Assembly: GCA_029857995.1 (NCBI GenBank)
Contig: JAOUFZ010000005.1
Location: 1-25,081, forward strand
Direction: 5' to 3'
DNA length: 25,081 nucleotides
Origin: Dehalococcoidia bacterium
GTDB lineage: Bacteria; Chloroflexota; Dehalococcoidia; GIF9; AB-539-J10
Shown here piece after piece: positions 7,292-14,182 of the stretch. Both the position numbers and the translations under genes were made by a program. Below the pieces are notes generated by a model. The model was not told where the DNA came from and made no database searches. It worked only from the letters and a program-made list of their open reading frames with translations. The number at the start of each line of letters is the position of its first letter. Positions within the stretch are counted from its first letter, which is position 1.

Positions 7292-7596
7292 TTCATCAAC
7301 CTCCTTTTGATTCTTGTAGTTGCTCCCATTTCATGGGAGCGAACCTTCGGTGCTGGAACAAACCGGTCGACCACCGGTCGCCTCCAGCAGCCTTGATCTT
7401 GATACGCTATCCCGATAGAATCACCTCCTTTCGCGCTTCTGGTCTCCCAATTCTTCGTTGCTCGTCGGAGCAAGCTGGACACAGGGAGATCAGAAAACCT
7501 AGCTAAAAACTCGACCTTTTTCTATATCCGATAAGTGTTGTAAACTTGACTGCTGTCAGGTCCGCCCGAGCCTCCGTTTTTTTCCCGCACATACCT
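7292..7596 (-). promoter_or_regulatory. Long structured leader of the binding-protein mRNA (candidate cis-regulatory RNA)
   Basis: About 300 nt lie between the predicted transcription start and the TTG start. Visible stems: TTGCTC/GAGCAA (7458-7473), CTATC/GATAG (7407-7418), ACCGGT/ACCGGT (7362-7378) enclosed by TGCTGGA/TCCAGCA (7351-7357 with 7383-7389), and a perfect 8-bp GCTCCCAT/ATGGGAGC (7322-7340) just before the ribosome site. A second extended Shine-Dalgarno GAAAGGAGGTGATTC (7418-7432) lies mid-leader. A frame open from GTG 7482 ends in a TGA that overlaps the TTG start of the lipoprotein gene. It does not match a riboswitch class I can name. Confidence 0.55.
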
Positions 7597-7602
7597 GCTT
7601 CG

Positions 7603-7631
7603 ATTATATGTTCTCTCCCAATCTTTGTCAA
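7603..7631 (-). promoter_or_regulatory. Perfect-consensus sigma-70 promoter of the binding-protein gene
   Basis: On the minus strand: TTGACA (7626-7631), 17-base spacer, TATAAT (7603-7608). Both hexamers and the spacing are exact consensus, so this should be a strong housekeeping promoter. Start of transcription is expected near 7596. Confidence 0.8.
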
Positions 7632-7780
7632 TCGACCTTATCCCTCGTATGCGCTTCACTCCATCCTTTTTTCTTTTGCTACTTGAAGTGTAACATCTAA
7701 ATGTTAAGATGCTGTTAAAGAAAGGGCTCAACTCTATTTTTTCTCCAATCCCCCCTGCCATTGCCAGCCGTTCCCTTTTT

Positions 7781-7808
7781 GTCCTTGCGAGCGAAGCGTG
7801 GCAATCTC
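7781..7808 (+). repeat. Dyad repeat, left arm copy
   Basis: GTCCTTGCGAGCGAAGCGTG then GCAATCTC, followed by a partial reverse arm (GGATTGCTTGAGC). Confidence 0.8.
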
Positions 7809-7866
7809 TCGGATTGCTTGAGCATTGTGAATGGAGAAGCAAGGGATTTTTTCACACCTCGAAGGG

Positions 7867-7941
7867 GAGATTACCTCGGCACTATCATGCCTCGCAACGA
7901 CAGGAAGAGAGGTGTCATTGCGAGCGAAGCGTGGCAATCTC
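7867..7941. repeat. Two adjacent dyad repeats
   Basis: A reverse-oriented copy GAGATTACCTCGGCACTATC..CTCGCAACGAC (7867-7901) is followed after 11 bp by a forward copy GTCATTGCGAGCGAAGCGTG then GCAATCTC (7913-7941). Confidence 0.8.
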
Positions 7942-7970
7942 ATTGCCTGGATTTTCAATCATAGGCAATG

Positions 7971-7995
7971 TCAAATGACAAAGCTCAAATGTCAA
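7971..7995 (+). repeat. AT-rich repeat (CAAATGACAAAGCTCAAATG type)
   Basis: Same sequence as at 5495-5520, again directly after a dyad repeat. Confidence 0.7.
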
Positions 7996-8138
7996 GTAAA
8001 GCTCAAAATCCAAATTACAGAAAGAGGAGCAGGTTTGGCATTTAACCATTTGGGTTTATTCGATTTTTGGATTTTGATATTGTTTAAGATTTCGTGCTTG
8101 GAATTTAGGATTTGGAGCTGTAGGGGCGAGCCTTGTCC

Positions 8139-8462
8139 CTATGGGCAAGCCCTGTCCAGCCACTTGAGGTATTCTTCACTGCCGCCGATGATGGGCAGGG
8201 CGATGATTTCCGGCACTTCGTAACTGTGAATCTCTTTCACCAAGCTGACGATTTCAGGAAACAACGATGCTTTGGTTTTAACCAGCAGCAGGCTCTCACG
8301 GGCCGAGTCCATCCTACCCTTCCACCGGAAGAGCGAATCCACCCCCGGCACGATGTTGACACAGGCCGCCTTTTTCTCTTTGACCACCAACTTCGCAATC
8401 TTGCGGGCTTCTTCTTCGCTGCCGGCGGTGATAAGGACAATTATCCTGTCCGTTCCTTTCAT
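8139..8462 (-). CDS. cutA: CutA1-like divalent cation tolerance protein
   Basis: 107 aa from ATG 8460-8462, with AAGGGGG just upstream. An ATG nine codons earlier is possible but adds residues not usual for the family. The chain shows the CutA pattern: IVLITAGSEEEARKIAKLVV, then KKAACVNIVPGVDSLFRWKG, LLLVKTKASLFPEIVSLVKEIHSYEVPEIIALPI, and GSEEYLKWL near the end. CutA proteins are small cytoplasmic trimers. They were linked to copper tolerance in E. coli, but their biochemical role is unclear. It stands alone among repeats with no operon partner visible. Confidence 0.93.
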   Translation of the reverse strand: MKGTDRIIVLITAGSEEEARKIAKLVVKEKKAACVNIVPGVDSLFRWKGRMDSARESLLLVKTKASLFPEIVSLVKEIHSYEVPEIIALPIIGGSEEYLKWLDRACP

Positions 8463-8532
8463 CGTTTCCCCCTTATCTCCTATTGTCATTGTCAGCCCCG
8501 ATTTGGCAGGTATCAGACTCCTTGTCCCTCCC

Positions 8533-8566
8533 GAGATTGCTTCGTCGCTACGCTCCTCGCAATGAC
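8533..8566 (-). repeat. Dyad repeat (reverse)
   Basis: GAGATTGCTTCG, core TCGCTACGCTC, CTCGCAATGAC. Confidence 0.8.
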
Positions 8567-8650
8567 AGACGGGGAAAATGCTCCTCGCGATGACAAATGG
8601 GGAGTGGCTCGCAGAGACAGGAAGGGGGGAGCAGTTGCGAGCCTTTTTGT

Positions 8651-8686
8651 GTCATTGCGAGCACCCGAATGGTGCGTGGCAATCCC
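8651..8686 (+). repeat. Dyad repeat with GCACCC-GAAT-GGTGC core
   Basis: GTCATTGCGAG, GCACCCGAATGGTGC, GTGGCAATCCC. The core differs from the GCACCT-GAA-AGGTGC copies yet still forms a hairpin. Confidence 0.85.
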
Positions 8687-8710
8687 ATCTACTAGATTCC
8701 AAACATAATT

Positions 8711-8820
8711 GTAGCGCGACCTCTTAAGGTTGTGCAATCCCGCCCTGGCACGAGGCTAAAGCCTAGCACTACGTTTTTGCACTTTGGTTTGTCATTTTGA
8801 CTTTTGATCTTTGATTTTTG
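8711..8820 (-). repeat. Composite repeat copy 2, inverted relative to copy 1
   Basis: The 62-bp dyad at 8711-8772 (GTAGCGCGA ... GCACTAC) reads on the minus strand as the same element as 2472-2533, with eight mismatches and no gaps. The shared AT-rich arm continues to about 8820, which lies inside the 3' end of nadA. Confidence 0.85.
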
Positions 8821-9733
8821 ATTTTGCCTCAAGCATCCTGTCCACGGCAGCTATCGCCTTAAGGCGAGTTTCCTCAGGGACCTTCACCTCAGGACTCATC
8901 TCTTGCAGAGACCACAGGACTTTCTCCAGAGTAATCAGCTTCATGTTGGGACATATTGCCTGTTCGGAAACAGGGATAAACCTCTTGCCGGGGTTCTCTT
9001 TTCTAAGCCGGTGTATTAGCCCCGTCTCTGTGCCCACAACCATCTCCTTGACTTCATCTCGCCGGGCATATCGGCACATGCCGCTGGTGCTGGCTACTTC
9101 GTCGGCCAGGGCGATGACCTCCGGCGTGCATTCCGGGTGTACCACCACCTTAGCTTGAGGATATTCCCGCCTCAACTCCTTTATCCTTTCCGGCCTTATC
9201 CTGACGTGGGTGGGGCAGAAGCCGGGCCAGAGAATCATCTTTCTGCCCGTCCTTGCTGAGACGTAATGCCCGAGATACTGGTCAGGGATAAAGAGTATCT
9301 CCCGGGCACCCAGACTTTCCACGACCTCGACGGCATTGGCAGAGGTACAGCAGATATCCGATTCTGCTTTGACTTCGGCTGAGGAGTTGATGTAGCAGAC
9401 CACCACCGCCTGAGGATGTTCCTTTTTCTTCGCCCGTAAGCGCTCGGCGGTAATCATATTCGCCATGGGGCAGCCAGCATTCATATCGGGCAGCAAGACT
9501 ACCTTATCGGGGCAGAGGATGGAGGCTGTCTCCGCCATGAAGTGGACTCCGCAGAACACGATTACATCGGCACTGGTTCTAGCAGCATTCTGGCTCAGCT
9601 CCAAGGAATCGCCGACAAAGTCGGCTATATCCTGAACCTCGGCCAGTTGATAGTTATGGACAAGGATAACGGCATTCCTCTTCTTCTTAAGGGCCCAGAT
9701 CTTCTCTACCAGTCCGGCGTCCTTATTTTCCAT
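8792..9733 (-). CDS. nadA: Quinolinate synthase NadA
   Basis: 313 aa. Condenses iminoaspartate with dihydroxyacetone phosphate to quinolinate in NAD biosynthesis, using an oxygen-sensitive [4Fe-4S] cluster. The three cluster cysteines are visible at C88 (NAGCPMA), C173 (GFCPTH) and C261 (AICPNM). The early VHNYQ, the GDSLELS substrate motif and the TSGMCRY stretch are also present. ATG 9731-9733 lies 11 bp inside the fdhD end, so translation is coupled. No nadB or nadC is in the window. The final ten residues (KSKIKDQKSK) are encoded by repeat DNA and are probably not native to the enzyme. Confidence 0.97.
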   Translation of the reverse strand: MENKDAGLVEKIWALKKKRNAVILVHNYQLAEVQDIADFVGDSLELSQNAARTSADVIVFCGVHFMAETASILCPDKVVLLPDMNAGCPMANMITAERLRAKKKEHPQAVVVCYINSSAEVKAESDICCTSANAVEVVESLGAREILFIPDQYLGHYVSARTGRKMILWPGFCPTHVRIRPERIKELRREYPQAKVVVHPECTPEVIALADEVASTSGMCRYARRDEVKEMVVGTETGLIHRLRKENPGKRFIPVSEQAICPNMKLITLEKVLWSLQEMSPEVKVPEETRLKAIAAVDRMLEAKSKIKDQKSK

Positions 9734-10517
9734 TCGTGGTTATCCTCTCGGCATGAGTGTACACATTCATCCTCTTGCCCCTGACGAAGCCCACCAGAGT
9801 CACGCCTAAATCGTTAGCTAATCTCACCCCCAGGTTAGTGGGGGCGGACTTAGAGACAATCATGGGAACATTTCTTCGGGCTATCTTGAGCAGTATCTCC
9901 GAAGATATCCTTCCGCTGGTGATTATTATATGGTCGTCCGTGGCTATGTCATTCAAGATGCATTCGCCAAAAATCTTATCCACCGCATTATGCCTTCCTA
10001 TATCCTCGCCAAATACTAAGACATCCCTTATGTCACAAAGGGCCGCACTGTGCACACCGCCGGTCGACCGATAAATCTGAGAGCGATGTTGAAACTCGTG
10101 TACTAGGGCTAAGACCTCAAGAGTTGATATTTTAACCCGAGATTCGACCTTCACTTGATCTTGAGCATCAATGGCGCTATAGAAAGAAGCTCCCCTTCCA
10201 CATCCTGAAGTTATAAACCTCTTAAACAAAGCATCACTGGCAAGCTCTTCATCCCCTTCAGTTTCCAACCGTACCACACCCCTCCGGTCGTCAACCAGTA
10301 TCTTCTTGATCTCATCCTTACTCTTAAGTAAACCCTCGGAAAAAAGAAAGCCGACCGCCAGATACCTTAAATTCTCAGGGGAACAGAGCAAGGTTACCAC
10401 CTCCCGGTTATTCAGGATGATAGTGAGGGGAGACTCTTTAGCCACCATATCCTCAATGCTGCTGCTACCTGTTTCGGTAAACTTCAGTATGGAAACTTTC
10501 TCCGTCTCATTGTCCAT
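9723..10517 (-). CDS. fdhD: Formate dehydrogenase accessory sulfurtransferase FdhD
   Basis: 264 aa, normal length. FdhD moves sulfur from a cysteine desulfurase to the molybdenum/tungsten cofactor of formate dehydrogenase. Family features are visible: PLTIILNNREVVTLLCSPENLRYLAVGFLFSEG, the reactive-cysteine loop TSGCGRG, FGEDIGRHNAVDKIFGE, SGRISSEILLKIARRNVP, and SKSAPTNLGVRLA. The loop has one cysteine where E. coli FdhD has a CxxC, a variant I believe is common in anaerobes. ATG 10515-10517 has AAGGA eight bases upstream and overlaps the MOSC gene by 11 bp. No formate dehydrogenase gene is in the window. Confidence 0.96.
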   Translation of the reverse strand: MDNETEKVSILKFTETGSSSIEDMVAKESPLTIILNNREVVTLLCSPENLRYLAVGFLFSEGLLKSKDEIKKILVDDRRGVVRLETEGDEELASDALFKRFITSGCGRGASFYSAIDAQDQVKVESRVKISTLEVLALVHEFQHRSQIYRSTGGVHSAALCDIRDVLVFGEDIGRHNAVDKIFGECILNDIATDDHIIITSGRISSEILLKIARRNVPMIVSKSAPTNLGVRLANDLGVTLVGFVRGKRMNVYTHAERITTNGK

Positions 10518-10953
10518 TCTTTTTTATCCTTATATCATCTCCAGCCCTGACACGGCCGCCGTGAACAACCCTGGCGAATATCCCCTCCTTGGGCATGATG
10601 CATTTGCCTATCTCCTGGCGGATGGCGCAACCGGTATGGCACTCCTTGCCAATCTGGGTGACCCTAAGGAGTATGTCCTTTCCAATGTAGATCTTTGTGC
10701 CTAAGGGCAAGGATAGGAGTTCCATCCCCTGGGTGGTGAGGTTTTCAGCAAAATCACCGGGACCCACCTCGAAGCCCAGCTTTCTCATCTTGTCGATACT
10801 TTCCGTCGCCAGCAGACTAACCTGCCGATGGGTACAGCAGTCAGCGTGGGCATCCCCCACAAGCCCGTAGTCTTCCTTAAGAGTACCTTCGGCTACAGCT
10901 TTCTTTCTGGTACCTTTCTCTTTACTCTTACAGACGGCAGTTATTTTGGCCAT
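10507..10953 (-). CDS. MOSC-domain protein, likely molybdenum cofactor related
   Basis: 148 aa, a stand-alone MOSC (MOCO sulfurase C-terminal) domain. The landmarks are the EDYGLVGDAHAD start of the domain, HRQVSLLATESI, GDFAENLTTQG, LPLGTKIYIG and the conserved cysteine region IGKECHTGCAIRQEIGKCIMPKEGIFARV. Such proteins are placed in molybdenum/tungsten cofactor metabolism. The overlap with fdhD fits a role in cofactor delivery to formate dehydrogenase. No Shine-Dalgarno precedes ATG 10951-10953. A TATAAT at 10969-10974 would give a very short leader, so initiation may be nearly leaderless. Confidence 0.92.
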   Translation of the reverse strand: MAKITAVCKSKEKGTRKKAVAEGTLKEDYGLVGDAHADCCTHRQVSLLATESIDKMRKLGFEVGPGDFAENLTTQGMELLSLPLGTKIYIGKDILLRVTQIGKECHTGCAIRQEIGKCIMPKEGIFARVVHGGRVRAGDDIRIKKNGQ

Positions 10954-10968
10954 TGATCAGTAACTGGT

Positions 10969-10974
10969 ATTATA
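10969..10974 (-). promoter_or_regulatory. Possible -10 element for MOSC-fdhD-nadA
   Basis: TATAAT on the minus strand, 15 bases upstream of the MOSC start, in the only gap (42 bp) between the arsenic island and this operon. No good -35 is present, so this is weak. Confidence 0.35.
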
Positions 10975-10995
10975 CATGTTATTGTTGCCTATCTG

Positions 10996-11994
10996 CTATG
11001 TAAGCGAGAAGCAATAACCCAGGACCAGAGATGTCACACTGACGACTGCTAGATAAATAGCCAGAATCCTGCCACCGAATTCTTTTCTAAGGACCAGCAT
11101 AGTCCCCCAACTGGTAATGGGTCCCACCAATAAAAGAACCATTCCCGCGCCGATATTCATGCCCTGCGACACGAAGGCGTGAACCAGAGGCACGCTGGCT
11201 GTGGAGCAGATATACATAATTAAGCCAAAGCCAAGGCTGAAAAGATACCCCAATCCCCCGCCGAAATGAGCGCCCACGAACTCTCCCACCGGAGCCACCG
11301 CCGCCACCAAAGCTGCCAGAGCCAGACCCAGCAGCAATTCCGGCCCTATTTCCTTGACCATATCCACAAAGGCGTATCTGAACAAATGTTTTACCCGGTG
11401 AGCAACCTGCCGGGAGCCTCCTCCCATGTATTCCTCCGGACTGTGTTCAAAGGCTTGCTGGCAGTGGGGGCAACAGAAATAGTACGTCTCCCCGCCATAT
11501 TCTGCCGTAGCCGCTTTCCCTACCTCGACATTCATCCCGCAGACCGGGTCAACAGCTTGCTGCTCCTGAGGAGTAGAAGCCTTAGGTCTGACCGTGATGA
11601 AATTTCCCACCAGCCCCATGACCAAGCCCATGGCTATCACGGCAAAGAAGATGAAAACGGTAAACTCTAATCCCAGAAGACCATAGGTGACCAGAAGGGC
11701 AGTTATGGAGGTTGCGGGCGTTGCCACCAGGAAAGCTAGAACTGGTCCTAACCTCGCTCCTTTTCGATGCAGGCTCACCGCCACCGGCAGGGAGCCAAAG
11801 CAGCAGATGGGAAGGATTGTCCCGATAAGGGTGGAGTAAAGGACTGGTTTCACACCGCGGCCGCCGAGGTGTCTCTCCACTCAACTTGCGGGAACAAATT
11901 CGTGAATTAGACCACTCAGTAGAAACCCTATCGCCAGGAAGGGCAATATCTCGATTAGATAATCCTTAAATACTATGAAATACTGGACTACCAA
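10996..11994 (-). pseudogene. SO_0444-like heavy-metal permease with YHS domain, interrupted by in-frame TGA
   Basis: The frame runs from a likely TTG start (11992-11994, GGGGG seven bases upstream) through 37 codons of a normal permease N-terminus, including YFIVFKDYLIEILPFLAIGF. It meets TGA at 11881-11883 and then continues in the same frame for 294 codons as VERHLGGRGVKPVLYSTLIG. From family knowledge the stop occupies the tryptophan of an ASWVERHLGG-type motif, so TGG to TGA is the simplest explanation. The rest is intact: ICCFGSLPV, membrane segments, a YHS metal-binding domain in the cytoplasmic loop (DPVCGMNV..YYFCCPHC), and a second membrane half. Translation could also restart at GTG 11878-11880, giving a protein without its first membrane segment. 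It lies after ACR3. Confidence 0.85.
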
Positions 11995-12022
11995 CTATTT
12001 ACCCCCATGGTATTGGGATATC

Positions 12023-13075
12023 CTACTGTAAATGCTTGGGAAAGGTCTTTCTGGTTGCAAGTGAAATCCGGACCAGGAACAGCATTATGGGAACTTCAGT
12101 CAGCACGCCCACTACGGTAGCAAGGGCTGCGCCTGACGCTACGCCAAAGAGGGTGGTGGCGACGGCTATGGCGACCTCAAAATGATTGCTGCCGGCGATG
12201 ATGGCAGCTGGTATAGCGTCAGCATATCTGAGTTTCATGATGCGGGCAGCTAGATAGGTGATACCAAAGACGACCAGTATATTCACCAGGATAGCCAGAG
12301 TTATCATGCCGACTATGGCTGGCAACTCAACGATAATATGACCCTGATAGGTGAACAGGACAATTAATGTGATGAGCAGGGCGATTATGGAGACCTTGCC
12401 CAGATTGGGCTCCAGCTTGCTTTCAAACCATTCCAGCCCCTTCTTCCGTATCGTCCACCTGCGGGTGAGATAGCCGGCTATCAGAGGTGTTACGATGTAG
12501 ATGGTCACAGAAAGGGCAATAGTATCCCAGGGGACGCGGATACCCGAAATGCCGAGCAGCAAGACGGCCAGTGGAGCATACAGCACGACCATGCTGAGTG
12601 AATTGATTGCGGTCATTACCAGGGTATGCCCCATATTCCCTCTGGCCAGATAGCTCCAGACCAGCACCATGGCAGTGCAGGGGGCAACACCGAGCAATAT
12701 TGTTCCGGCACGGTATTGTTCGATCTGCTCGGCGGTAAGGAACCTGCCGAAAACAAGACTTAAGAACAACCAGGCTAATAGAGCCATTGTAAAAGGTTTT
12801 ACTGCCCAGTTGGCAAACAGAGTGAGCCCGATTGGCTTGGGCGACCGGATTGCTTTTCTAATCTCCTCCCAGCTTATCTGGACCATGATTGGGTAGATCA
12901 TGGCAAAAAGCAGTATCGCGATCGGTATAGAGATACCTGCCACCTCGAGTCTAGCCAGCATATCGGAAAGTTGTGGAAACAGCCGGCCCAGCCCAATCCC
13001 GGCTCCGATACATAATGCCACCCACAAAGTTAGAAGCTTTCCCCAGATACCGAGCTTTCGCTCCTTTTCAGGCAT
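12023..13075 (-). CDS. arsB (acr3): ACR3-family arsenite efflux transporter
   Basis: 350 aa with ten hydrophobic segments. Exports As(III) (and in some members Sb(III)) across the membrane using the proton gradient. Family features: the first helix pair with AIGLLFAMIYPIMVQ-like sequence, FANWAVKPFTMALLAWLFL, the essential-cysteine segment GVAPCTAMVLVWSYLARGN, NSLSMVVLYAPL, and the late AAIIAGSNHFEVAIAVA with a conserved Glu. ATG 13073-13075 lies 12 bp after the MtrA-like gene. ACR3 is the clearest arsenic marker of the island. The broken permease follows 28 bp downstream. Confidence 0.96.
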   Translation of the reverse strand: MPEKERKLGIWGKLLTLWVALCIGAGIGLGRLFPQLSDMLARLEVAGISIPIAILLFAMIYPIMVQISWEEIRKAIRSPKPIGLTLFANWAVKPFTMALLAWLFLSLVFGRFLTAEQIEQYRAGTILLGVAPCTAMVLVWSYLARGNMGHTLVMTAINSLSMVVLYAPLAVLLLGISGIRVPWDTIALSVTIYIVTPLIAGYLTRRWTIRKKGLEWFESKLEPNLGKVSIIALLITLIVLFTYQGHIIVELPAIVGMITLAILVNILVVFGITYLAARIMKLRYADAIPAAIIAGSNHFEVAIAVATTLFGVASGAALATVVGVLTEVPIMLFLVRISLATRKTFPKHLQ

Positions 13076-13087
13076 GTTCTGTCGTTT

Positions 13088-13930
13088 TCACTCTTTTCCC
13101 AGAAGCTTTACTAAAGCTTGCCGGTTGGAAGCAAACTCAGGCCGATTTAAGATAGGGCACTCATCAGGTTGGCACTTGCCCTTTGCCAGCTCGATAGCGA
13201 AGGCAAGGCAAGTTCGCTTGCCGCACTCCCTGCAATCCGTCTTGGGGAGAAATTTGTGCAGTATGAAACCCATGTTCAGCTTTGCTTTGCCGGGCTGCAT
13301 AATATCTTGCTGTGGCTGACTTAATTTTGATGCGATCTTATGGCATATCGCTGGCTCGGGATATGCTCCCATGTCATAAAGGTTATAGCCCATAAATAGC
13401 ACTGGCTCCTCCTGGTAGCAGCTCCACACTGCCTTCTCCATTACCTTTGGGTTAAGTCCGGGTACACCGGTATCCTTTTCTCCCGGTTGGCATAGTAGGT
13501 TGATGACACTTATGATCTGGTTTCTAAATATTTCTATCAGCTCCAATGGGATGTTATAAAGGTGTGGGGTGGGAGCTCCTGTGCCAATAATTTGTTTCGT
13601 CTCAGTGACTCCATTTTGTTTAAGTGCCAGGAGCGATTCGCCGGGCAAATGCCCTGCTGATTCCCTTCCACAGAGAACAACATACCTTATGTTCGGGTTG
13701 GCCACGATGTTACAGATCATCTTCTCCAATCCGATGTTCTCTGTTTGAAGCATACCTGAAAGGGCGGCACCAGAGTCTACACCAACCATTACTAGCTCAT
13801 TTAATTCCACAGGTATAGCAAAGTCAAAGGTATCCAAAATGACGCAAACTGCTACGGGGGAATAGTCGTTACCCCTCACATAGCGACCTTCCTCCGGAGG
13901 ATAACCGTCTGGTGGTTTCACTTTTAGCAT
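13088..13930 (-). CDS. MtrA-like cobamide-binding domain fused to a corrinoid-protein-type [4Fe-4S] domain
   Basis: 280 aa, two parts. Residues ~15-145 resemble MtrA, the cobamide subunit of tetrahydromethanopterin S-methyltransferase: YVRGNDYSPVAVCVILD, LQTENIGLEKMICNIVANPN, and VLCGRESAGHLPGESLLAL. His94 in GHLPG matches the histidine that ligates cobalt in MtrA. Residues ~225-262 form a Cys-x2-Cys-x4-Cys-x16-Cys motif (C233, C236, C241, C258) like the N-terminal cluster domain of the corrinoid iron-sulfur protein of the acetyl-CoA pathway. No membrane anchor is seen, unlike methanogen MtrA. It sits just upstream of ACR3 in an arsenic operon. A role as a soluble, reductively activated methyl carrier is plausible but unproven. 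The ribosome site is weak. Confidence 0.88.
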   Translation of the reverse strand: MLKVKPPDGYPPEEGRYVRGNDYSPVAVCVILDTFDFAIPVELNELVMVGVDSGAALSGMLQTENIGLEKMICNIVANPNIRYVVLCGRESAGHLPGESLLALKQNGVTETKQIIGTGAPTPHLYNIPLELIEIFRNQIISVINLLCQPGEKDTGVPGLNPKVMEKAVWSCYQEEPVLFMGYNLYDMGAYPEPAICHKIASKLSQPQQDIMQPGKAKLNMGFILHKFLPKTDCRECGKRTCLAFAIELAKGKCQPDECPILNRPEFASNRQALVKLLGKE

Positions 13931-13935
13931 AGTGT

Positions 13936-14139
13936 TTAACTTCTGTTCACAAGGGCTTTATAGAGCAGCCAACTGCTTGCACTGAGGATAGCTCCTTCGT
14001 TCAGTTTATACAGCGACCTAACGCTCAATTCTGTATCCAGAGCACAGCGTAATACGTTACCGTTCTTGTCTCTGGCACCTCTCAATAGCCTCCCCGGTTT
14101 CGAATTTTCTAAAGGAAAGGCACACGGGGTGCAGGTCAT
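13936..14139 (-). CDS. Doubtful 67-aa open frame filling a gap in the operon
   Basis: Open from ATG 14137-14139 to a stop six bases before the MtrA-like gene. It carries CTPC near its start, with hydrophobic residues before the ATG (KVIVFQV) in the same frame, but no ribosome site and no family I recognise. It may be noncoding DNA or the remnant of a small CxxC protein. It is listed because the other operon gaps are short. Confidence 0.22.
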   Translation of the reverse strand: MTCTPCAFPLENSKPGRLLRGARDKNGNVLRCALDTELSVRSLYKLNEGAILSASSWLLYKALVNRS

Positions 14140-14182
14140 GACTTGGAAGACTATGACCTTAGCCAGAGTCGCTACTTATCTC

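Larger units (their letters stand above)
7632..8138. other. Intergenic stretch with repeats, no gene
   Basis: Between the promoter above and the cutA stop there is no convincing coding sequence. The open frames here run through dyad repeats (7781-7808, 7867-7941) and the AT-rich repeat (7971-7995). The 8000-8110 part is AT-rich with no structure I can name. Confidence 0.6.
8463..8791. other. Intergenic repeats between nadA and cutA
   Basis: No gene seen. Holds dyad repeats at 8533-8566 and 8651-8686 and the 62-bp dyad part (8711-8772) of composite repeat copy 2. Confidence 0.65.

Noticed and set aside
7322..7340. GCTCCCAT/ATGGGAGC hairpin as an intrinsic terminator
   Set aside because: No T-run follows on either strand, and it lies inside the leader just upstream of the ribosome site.
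7418..7432. Plus-strand GAATCACCTCCTTTC as the 3' end of a 16S rRNA
   Set aside because: Only the anti-Shine-Dalgarno-like 13 bases match. The preceding sequence is not 16S. It is better read as a strong Shine-Dalgarno on the minus strand.
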